Source: Streptomyces sp. NRRL F-6131 (GTDB lineage Bacteria > Actinomycetota > Actinomycetes > Streptomycetales > Streptomycetaceae). Taken from it: 35,004 bases of DNA. The stretch is taken from assembly GCA_000719695.1 (NCBI GenBank), contig JOHN01000071.1, positions 1-35,004 of the forward strand. Reading direction: 5' to 3'. This document shows, in pieces, positions 29,873-35,004 of this stretch. The first letter of the stretch is position 1, and every line of letters starts with the position of its first letter. Below the pieces are notes generated by a model. The model did no database searches and was not told the origin of the DNA. It saw only the letters and a program-made list of their open reading frames with translations. A program made the translations under genes and the position numbers.

Positions 29873-32350
29873 GTGCGCTCCACCGAATCCCCCCGCTCCG
29901 CCACGCCCCCCGCGTGTTCTGCGGCAGCCGTGACCGCCGGGCCTCCCGCGACCGCCGGGCACGGCCCGTCCGGTGGGTTCCCGACCCTCCGGACGCCCGC
30001 CGGACCGGTCCCGGCCGACGCCCCCGCCTGGAACCGCCAGCGCGGCAGCGCCATGCCGTTCCACCGCTACCGCCCGGCCCACGCCCGCGTCCCGCTGCCG
30101 CCCGTCGACACCCTGCCCGGCGGCCGCCGGTGGCCCGCGCGGCGGATCGAACGCGCCCCGCTGTGGGTCCCGGTCGACCTGCGCGACGGCAACCAGGCGC
30201 TCGCCGAGCCGATGGACCCGGGGCGCAAGCGCCGGATGTTCGACCTGTTCCTCGCCATGGGCTTCAAGGAGATCGAGGTCGGCTACCCCTCCGCCAGCCG
30301 CACCGACTTCGACTTCGTCCGCGAGCTCGCCACCACCCCCGGCGCGGTGCCCGAGGACGTCACCGTCGTCGTCTTCACCGCCGCCCGCGCCGACCTCGTC
30401 GACCGCACCTTCGAGGCCGTCGAGGGCCTGCCCCGGGTCGTCGTCCACCTCTACACCGCCACCGCCCCGGTCTGGCGCGAGCACGTCCTCGGCCGCGACC
30501 GGGCCCAGGTGCGGGAGCTGGTCACCGCGGCCGCCGAACAGATGGCCCGCCGCGCCGGCGACCGCCCCGGCGTGCGGTTCCAGTTCTCGCCCGAGGTCTT
30601 CAACCTGACCGAGCCGGACTACGTGCTGGAGATCTGCGACGGCCTCACCGCCCTGTGGGACGCCAGCCCGGACCGCCCGGTCGTCCACAACCTGCCCGCC
30701 ACCGTCGAGATCGCCACGCCCAACGTCTACGCCGACCAGATCGAGTACCTGGACCGGCACCTGGCCCGGCGGGACTCGGTGATCCTCTCCGTCCACCCGC
30801 ACAACGACCGGGGCACCGGCGTCGCCTGCGCCGAACTGGCGCTGCTGGCCGGTGCCCAGCGGGTCGAGGGCTGCCTGTTCGGCAACGGCGAGCGGACCGG
30901 CAACGTCGACCTGGCGACCCTCGCGCTCAACCTCCACACCCAGGGCGTGGACCCGATGGTCGACTTCTCCGACATCGACGAGATCCGCCGCACCGTCGAG
31001 CACTGCAACCGGCTGCCCGTCCCCGAGCGCCACCCCTACGTGGGCGACCTCGTCCACACCGCCTTCTCCGGCACCCACCAGGACGCCATCCGGAAGGGGC
31101 TCGCCCACCACGCCCGCACCGCCGCGGACCTGGGCGTCCCGCCGGGCCTCGCGCCCTGGGACGTGCCCTACCTGCCGATCGACCCGGCGGACCTCGGGCG
31201 CGACTACGAGGCCGTGATCCGGGTCAACAGCCAGTCCGGCAAGGGCGGCATCGCCTACCTGCTGCAGACCGGGTACGGGCTGGACCTGCCGCGGCGGCTG
31301 CAGATCGAGTTCTCCCGGGTGGTCCAGGAGTCGACGGACGACAGCGGGCGGGAGATCGCCGCCGAGGAGTTGTACGCGCTGTTCCGCGCCACCTACCTGG
31401 ACGCGGCGCCGGCCGTGGCGTGGCGGACCGGGGAGGCCGACGGGCGGCACTGGGCGGAGCTCGGCGCCGGCGCCGGGGGCGGGACCGGGGCCGGGGACGT
31501 GGCGGGCGCGGGTGATCCAGGTGCTGCGGTGCGGCGCGGGGAGGGTAACGGGCCGCTGGCCGCCGTGGCGGCGGCGCTCGGAGCGGACGGACCCGCCGTC
31601 GACATCCTGCAGTTCACCGAGCACGCCGTGCGCACCGGGCCGGACAGCGACGCCGTCGCCTACGTCGAGGCGCGGGTCGGCGCGGAGGTGGTGTGGGGAG
31701 CCGGACGCGACTCCTCGGTGCTGGCGGCCGGTGTGCGCGCCCTGCTCAGCGCCGTCGGCCGGGCCGCGGCCCGGAGCGCGGCCGGTGGCGGGGCGGGGAC
31801 CGCGGCCGGTGGCGACGGGGCGCGGGCGGCGACCACCGGCGGCGGGCGGCAGGATGGCGCCATGACCGATGACATCCTGCCCGACCGCAGCCGCGCGGTG
31901 GCCGAGGCGCTCGCCGAGGCCGGACTGCCCGGGGAGATCCGCGTCCTGCCCGACTCCGCCCGGACCGCCGCCGAGGCGGCCGCCGCCCTGGGCTGCGAGG
32001 TCGGCGCCATCGCCAACAGCCTGGTGTTCGTCTGCGACGGCACGCCGCTGCTCGTGATGACCAGCGGCGCCCACCGCGTCGACACCGCGCACCTCGCCCG
32101 TGAACTGGGCACCGGCCCGATCACCCGGGCGACCGCCGCCCAGGTCCGGGAGTCGACCGGTCAGGCCATCGGCGGGGTCGCCCCCGTCGGCCATCCGGCG
32201 CCGCTGCGCACGGTCGTCGACACCGCCCTCGCCGATCACGCGCTGCTGTGGGCCGCCGCCGGGCACCCGCACACGGTCGTGCCGATGACTTACGAGGACC
32301 TGCTGAAGCTGACCGGCGGCACCCCGTCGACGGTGGTCCCGCCGCAGTAG
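29873..32350 (+). CDS. leuA: 2-isopropylmalate synthase fused in frame to a YbaK-type tRNA deacylase
   Basis: Encodes 825 residues from GTG 29873 (AGGAAGG 12 nt upstream). After a 60-residue Pro/Ala-rich tail comes Leu[26 protein letters not shown] (R-D-x-N-Q catalytic), [13 protein letters not shown] (metal-binding H-x-H), [12 protein letters not shown] and the C-terminal regulatory domain [13 protein letters not shown] ... [10 protein letters not shown]. It condenses acetyl-CoA with 2-oxoisovalerate, the first step to leucine. A Gly/Ala linker then runs without a stop into a full YbaK/ProX-like domain ([43 protein letters not shown]) ending at 32350. ATG 31863 with AGGA upstream could start the deacylase separately. 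Leader attenuation is evident upstream. Confidence 0.9.
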   Translation: MRSTESPRSATPPACSAAAVTAGPPATAGHGPSGGFPTLRTPAGPVPADAPAWNRQRGSAMPFHRYRPAHARVPLPPVDTLPGGRRWPARRIERAPLWVPVDLRDGNQALAEPMDPGRKRRMFDLFLAMGFKEIEVGYPSASRTDFDFVRELATTPGAVPEDVTVVVFTAARADLVDRTFEAVEGLPRVVVHLYTATAPVWREHVLGRDRAQVRELVTAAAEQMARRAGDRPGVRFQFSPEVFNLTEPDYVLEICDGLTALWDASPDRPVVHNLPATVEIATPNVYADQIEYLDRHLARRDSVILSVHPHNDRGTGVACAELALLAGAQRVEGCLFGNGERTGNVDLATLALNLHTQGVDPMVDFSDIDEIRRTVEHCNRLPVPERHPYVGDLVHTAFSGTHQDAIRKGLAHHARTAADLGVPPGLAPWDVPYLPIDPADLGRDYEAVIRVNSQSGKGGIAYLLQTGYGLDLPRRLQIEFSRVVQESTDDSGREIAAEELYALFRATYLDAAPAVAWRTGEADGRHWAELGAGAGGGTGAGDVAGAGDPGAAVRRGEGNGPLAAVAAALGADGPAVDILQFTEHAVRTGPDSDAVAYVEARVGAEVVWGAGRDSSVLAAGVRALLSAVGRAAARSAAGGGAGTAAGGDGARAATTGGGRQDGAMTDDILPDRSRAVAEALAEAGLPGEIRVLPDSARTAAEAAAALGCEVGAIANSLVFVCDGTPLLVMTSGAHRVDTAHLARELGTGPITRATAAQVRESTGQAIGGVAPVGHPAPLRTVVDTALADHALLWAAAGHPHTVVPMTYEDLLKLTGGTPSTVVPPQ

Positions 32351-32362
32351 CGGTGGGGCGAC

Positions 32363-32407
32363 CCCGGGGCCGGTGGTGGGCGTCGATCGACACCCGCCGG
32401 CCCCGGG
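32363..32407. terminator. Hairpin between convergent leuA and GNAT genes
   Basis: CCCGGGGCCGG (32363-32373) pairs perfectly with CCGGCCCCGGG (32397-32407), with further pairing inside the loop (GGGCGTC with GACACCC, one mismatch). It starts 12 nt after the leuA stop and 15 nt beyond the GNAT stop, so it should act in both directions. Confidence 0.75.
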
Positions 32408-32422
32408 AACGCCGGGAAGGGA

Positions 32423-32995
32423 CTACTCCATGCCGAACGCGGCGGCCCAGCGGGCCGTCCCGGACGGCAGCGGGTGACGGACCGGGTCGAGGCTCAGGGC
32501 CATCCAGGCCTCGTCCGGGGCGTCGCCGTTGAGCGTGATGCCGTGCTCCGAGGCCCGGCCGAAGCCGAACCGCGGGTAGTACGACGGGTGTCCGAGCAGG
32601 ATCACGAACCGCTCGCCCCGGCCGCGGGCGGCGTCCAGTCCGGCCCGGACGGCGGCCGAGCCGGCGCCGGACCGCTGGTGGTCGGGGTGCACGGAGACCG
32701 GCCCCATCGCGAGGGCCGGGGCGTCCCCGATGAAGGCGCGGGTGAGGAGCACGTGGCCGACGGGGGAGTCGGTGGCGTCCGCCGCGTCGGTGACGACGAC
32801 CGAGAGGCCGTCGATCCACCCCTCGTCGGAGCGCAGCGCGTCGAGGAGGTCGGCCTCGGCCGGCCGCCCGAAGGCGGCGAGCGTCAGCTCCCGGACGGCC
32901 GCGACGTCCGAGGGGACCTCGGCGCGGGTGCGCCAGGAGGAATCCGCAGAAGCCGCAGAAGCAGAGGAGGAAGAGGAGGAAGAGGAAGAAGACAT
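32423..32995 (-). CDS. GNAT family N-acetyltransferase with poly-Ser N-terminus
   Basis: Encodes 190 residues from ATG 32995, with AAGGG 6 nt upstream. Residues 2-11 are ten consecutive Ser from a TCC/TCT purine-pyrimidine tract prone to slippage. The GNAT core follows: VRELTLAAFGRPAEADLLDA, VGHVLLTRAFIGD, LAMGPVSVHPDHQRSGAGSA (acetyl-CoA loop QRSGAG), FVILLGHPSYYPRFGFGRAS. The H-P-x-Y-YPRFGF ending is typical of the YhbS-like subgroup. The substrate is unknown. Upstream, 32996-33224 contains no recognisable gene and presumably its promoter. Confidence 0.88.
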   Translation of the reverse strand: MSSSSSSSSSSASAASADSSWRTRAEVPSDVAAVRELTLAAFGRPAEADLLDALRSDEGWIDGLSVVVTDAADATDSPVGHVLLTRAFIGDAPALAMGPVSVHPDHQRSGAGSAAVRAGLDAARGRGERFVILLGHPSYYPRFGFGRASEHGITLNGDAPDEAWMALSLDPVRHPLPSGTARWAAAFGME

Positions 32996-33224
32996 GGGAA
33001 ACCCTTGAGAAGGGGCCCCGGAGTGAAAGGGGTCAGACCGGGACCCGGGAGGTGAGGACAGTCCGGGTGCCGCGCAGCACGTGCGCAGCGGCTATCACCG
33101 CGACCACAATTCACCTTCCCTGTCTCCGAATCGGACCTTGCGCGAGCTCGAACGGCCGTCCGGCCGGGCTCGACGATCGACCGTAGCACGCGGTCCGGAC
33201 GGGCCGCGAAGGGTTTTCCGGGCC

Positions 33225-33268
33225 GCCCCGGAGGCGCCGGCGGGGCGCCCGGCCGGCGCCTCCGGGGC
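33225..33268. terminator. 16-bp perfect hairpin after the MFS gene
   Basis: GCCCCGGAGGCGCCGG (33225-33240) pairs with CCGGCGCCTCCGGGGC (33253-33268) without mismatch around a 12-nt loop. It lies 40 nt past the MFS stop on the minus strand and separates it from the co-directional GNAT gene. Confidence 0.75.
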
Positions 33269-33323
33269 GCTGCCCCGCTCAGCGCTGTCGTGCTCAGCGC
33301 TGCCCCGCTCAGCGCTGTCGTGC
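33267..33323. repeat. 27-bp direct repeat at the 3' end of the MFS gene
   Basis: Two identical 27-nt copies, 33267-33293 and 33297-33323, are spaced 30 nt apart; the shared unit contains GCTCAGCGCTGTCGTG. The second copy spans the MFS stop codon (33309-33311) and the first lies just beyond it. This looks like a recent tandem duplication. Confidence 0.75.
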
Positions 33324-34796
33324 GGCGCGGGCGACCAGGAGCAGGAACAGGCCGCAGACCGTGACCACCACCCAGCCGGGCCGGGCGGCGGCGGTCAGGT
33401 CGGCCGGGGACGCGCCCGCGACCAGGCCGCCGGCGATCGCGATGCCGACCGCCGAGCCGAGCTGGCGGGCCGTCGAGGTGATCGCCCCGGCCACCCCGGC
33501 GCGGTCCGCCGGGAGGCCGCCCACCGCGGTGTTGGTGATGGGGGCGTTCGCGAAGCCGAAGCCGATGCCGAGCAGCAGCAGGGCGAGCAGCAGCCCGGGC
33601 AGGTCGGCCACGCCGTGCAGGACTCCGTCCGAGGGACCGGTGCCGGACGGACCGGCGTCGTCGACCAGGAACGTCCGGGCCAGCAGGAGCGCGCCGCCGG
33701 CCGCCGTGAACCAGGCCGCGAGCAGCAGCGGCGGGCGCGGCCCGGCCCGGCTGACCAGGACGCCGGACAGCGGCGCGCAGACGGTCGCGCCCAGTGCCAT
33801 CGGCAGCGCGGCCAGTCCGGCGGCCAGCGGGGTCCACTCGCGGGCGTGCTGGAGCTGGAAGGTGGTGAGCAGCAGACTCACGGTCAGCATGACGAAGACC
33901 GCCACCGCGCCCAGGGCGGCGGTGGTGAACACCGGTCGGCGGAACAGTCCGAGGTCCATCAGCGGTTCGGCCCGGCCGTGTTCGACCAGCACGAACCCGG
34001 CCGTCGCCGCCGCGGCCACCGCGTATCCGGCGACCGCCCCGGGCGAGCCCCAGCCGATCCGCGGCGCCTCGATGAGCACGGCCACCGCCGCGGCCACCGC
34101 CACGGTGAGCAGGAACTGGCCGGGCAGGTCGAGCCGGCGGGCGCGCGGCGCGCGCGAATCGGGCACGAAGCGGGCGCTCAGCAGCACGGCCGCCACCACC
34201 ACGGGCACGTTCACCCAGAACACCGAGCGCCAGCCGAAGGCCGCGACGAGCGCCCCGCCGGTGACCGGCCCGGCCGCCATGCTCAGCCCGAACACCGACG
34301 CCCACACCCCGATCGCGCGGGCCCGCTCCCGAGGGTCCGGCATCGCGTTCACCACGATCGCCAGGGCCACCGGGCTGAGCATCGACGCGCCCACCCCTTG
34401 GAGGGCGCGCGCCGCGATCAGCGCGCCGGCCGTGGGCGCGAGGGCGCAGGCCAACGAGGCGAGGCCGAAGACGACCAGGCCGCACTGGAAGACCCGGCGC
34501 CGTCCGAAGCGGTCCGCGAGCGCGCCGGCCGAGATCAGCAGGCTGGCCAGGACCACGGTGTAGGCGTCCACGATCCATTCCAGGTCGCGGGTTCCCACCT
34601 CCAGACCGCGCCCGATGGCGGGCAGGCCGACGTTGACGATCGTGGTGTCCAGGCCGACCAGGAACAGGCTCAGCGCGCAGACCGCGAGCACGGTCCACCG
34701 TCGCCGCGCGCTCAGCGGGGGAGGAGCGGCGGTTGCCGCGCCGGGGCCTGCCGCGCCGGAGGCCGCGGAACCGGTGGCCGCGGAAGTGGTGGTCAT
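33309..34796 (-). CDS. MFS multidrug exporter (DHA2/EmrB-QacA type)
   Basis: Encodes 495 residues from ATG 34796; the ribosome site is weak. After an Ala/Ser-rich tail the helices begin at RRWTVLAVCALSLFLVGLDT with TTIVNVGLPAIGRGL, the motif D1 region of 14-helix drug:H+ antiporters. Motif A is LADRFGRRRVFQCGLVVFG, and motif C is AIGVWASVFGLSMAAGPVTG, GALVAAFGWR. About fourteen hydrophobic segments are visible, including the two extra central ones. It probably exports a hydrophobic drug or metabolite. Palindromes upstream (34873-34891, 34814-34836) suggest a TetR-type repressor encoded divergently just beyond the window. Confidence 0.92.
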   Translation of the reverse strand: MTTTSAATGSAASGAAGPGAATAAPPPLSARRRWTVLAVCALSLFLVGLDTTIVNVGLPAIGRGLEVGTRDLEWIVDAYTVVLASLLISAGALADRFGRRRVFQCGLVVFGLASLACALAPTAGALIAARALQGVGASMLSPVALAIVVNAMPDPRERARAIGVWASVFGLSMAAGPVTGGALVAAFGWRSVFWVNVPVVVAAVLLSARFVPDSRAPRARRLDLPGQFLLTVAVAAAVAVLIEAPRIGWGSPGAVAGYAVAAAATAGFVLVEHGRAEPLMDLGLFRRPVFTTAALGAVAVFVMLTVSLLLTTFQLQHAREWTPLAAGLAALPMALGATVCAPLSGVLVSRAGPRPPLLLAAWFTAAGGALLLARTFLVDDAGPSGTGPSDGVLHGVADLPGLLLALLLLGIGFGFANAPITNTAVGGLPADRAGVAGAITSTARQLGSAVGIAIAGGLVAGASPADLTAAARPGWVVVTVCGLFLLLVARAARQR

Positions 34797-34813
34797 GGGG
34801 TGGGGCCGCCCTT

Positions 34814-34836
34814 CGATCGGATCGTCTTGCCGATCG
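34814..34836. promoter_or_regulatory. Dyad near the MFS start
   Basis: CGATCGG (34814-34820), a 9-nt spacer and CCGATCG (34830-34836) form a perfect 7-bp dyad 17 nt upstream of the MFS start codon. It could be a second repressor site. Confidence 0.35.
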
Positions 34837-35004
34837 CCATGCTCGGACCGGGGGACGGCGCCCGCCCAGCATCTTTGCGGAAACCGCAAAGCGGCGACCG
34901 GACGGGGCAGAATCGCCCCATGGACGCCGCTTTGCGGTTTCCGCAAAGATGCTGGGCGGGCGCCGTCCCCCGGTCCGAGCATGGCGATCGGCAAGACGAT
35001 CCGA
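34817..35004. repeat. Perfect 80-bp inverted repeat at the window end
   Basis: 34817-34896 and 34925-35004 are exact reverse complements over all 80 bases, separated by 28 nt (34897-34924). The right arm ends with the window, so the repeat may be longer. Perfect identity of this length around a short loop at a contig edge suggests a fold-back assembly artefact nucleated by the CTTTGCGG/CCGCAAAG palindrome. A genuine hairpin is the alternative. Confidence 0.9.
34873..34891. promoter_or_regulatory. Candidate TetR operator upstream of the MFS gene
   Basis: CTTTGCGG-AAA-CCGCAAAG is a 19-bp dyad with perfect 8-bp arms, 76 nt before the MFS start. Its form is typical of TetR-type operators at drug-exporter genes. 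A second copy at 34930-34948 exists only because of the large fold-back repeat. Confidence 0.6.

Noticed and set aside
34920..35004. Possible start of a divergent regulator gene (MDAALRFPQR)
   Set aside because: Almost all of it is the mirror copy of the MFS upstream region, so it cannot be trusted as coding.

Overview
The window is very GC-rich DNA with strong third-position G/C bias, GTG/TTG/CTG starts, a conservon-type signalling operon and a leucine attenuator. It is almost certainly chromosome of a streptomycete (Streptomyces or Kitasatospora). Both edges look like contig boundaries: position 1 lies inside a transposase, and the last 188 bases form a perfect 80-bp fold-back.

Layout. (1) 1-5700: a transposase tail, a small orphan protein, a secreted beta-propeller, a divergent quinone-reductase/HxlR redox pair, then a decayed stretch with a frame-broken gene, an IS5-type transposase remnant and an ArsC-like fragment around an RCC1 propeller gene. 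(2) 5700-9850: an XRE/phospholipase-D-like regulator coupled to a NUDIX hydrolase and, divergently, two tiny peptide genes followed by two overlapping PIMT-like O-methyltransferases. This resembles an imiditide-type (aspartimide) RiPP locus with an unusual pair of methyltransferases. (3) 9900-17400: DUF4331, GNAT, four-EF-hand protein, an aldo/keto reductase divergent from its likely TetR regulator with two matching operators, and a membrane GGDEF-EAL protein. (4) 17500-23100: a three-gene operon encoding an MbtH-A-T-reductase monomodular NRPS, a leucyl/phenylalanyl-tRNA transferase homologue (4-nt overlap) and an SxxK serine hydrolase. This is a tRNA-dependent peptide system related in logic to the one reported from S. 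lividans 66. (5) 23100-29450: a heptanucleotide-repeat palindrome, an FAD monooxygenase and a complete conservon (cvnA-B-C-D), with cvnA apparently starting at CTG. (6) 29700-32350: a leucine leader peptide and attenuator hairpin upstream of leuA, which is fused in frame to a YbaK-type tRNA deacylase. (7) 32400-end: GNAT and a 14-TM-type MFS exporter with palindromic operator sites.

How parts work together. In region 4 the adenylation domain has acidic pocket residues (E239, D278), fitting a basic amino acid. L/F transferases naturally add Leu/Phe to N-terminal Arg/Lys, so the operon could assemble a Leu/Phe-basic dipeptide on the carrier domain and release it as an aldehyde or alcohol. In region 2 a lysine-rich peptide containing an Asn-Asp-Gly step is coupled with no gap to the first methyltransferase, as expected for Asp methylation followed by aspartimide formation.

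Four copies of one 14-bp-stem hairpin (core GGAAGTCGG-N5-CCGACTTCC), each 26-31 nt after a stop codon, punctuate the first 10 kb and probably act as terminators. All functional calls come from reading the sequence; no database search was possible.
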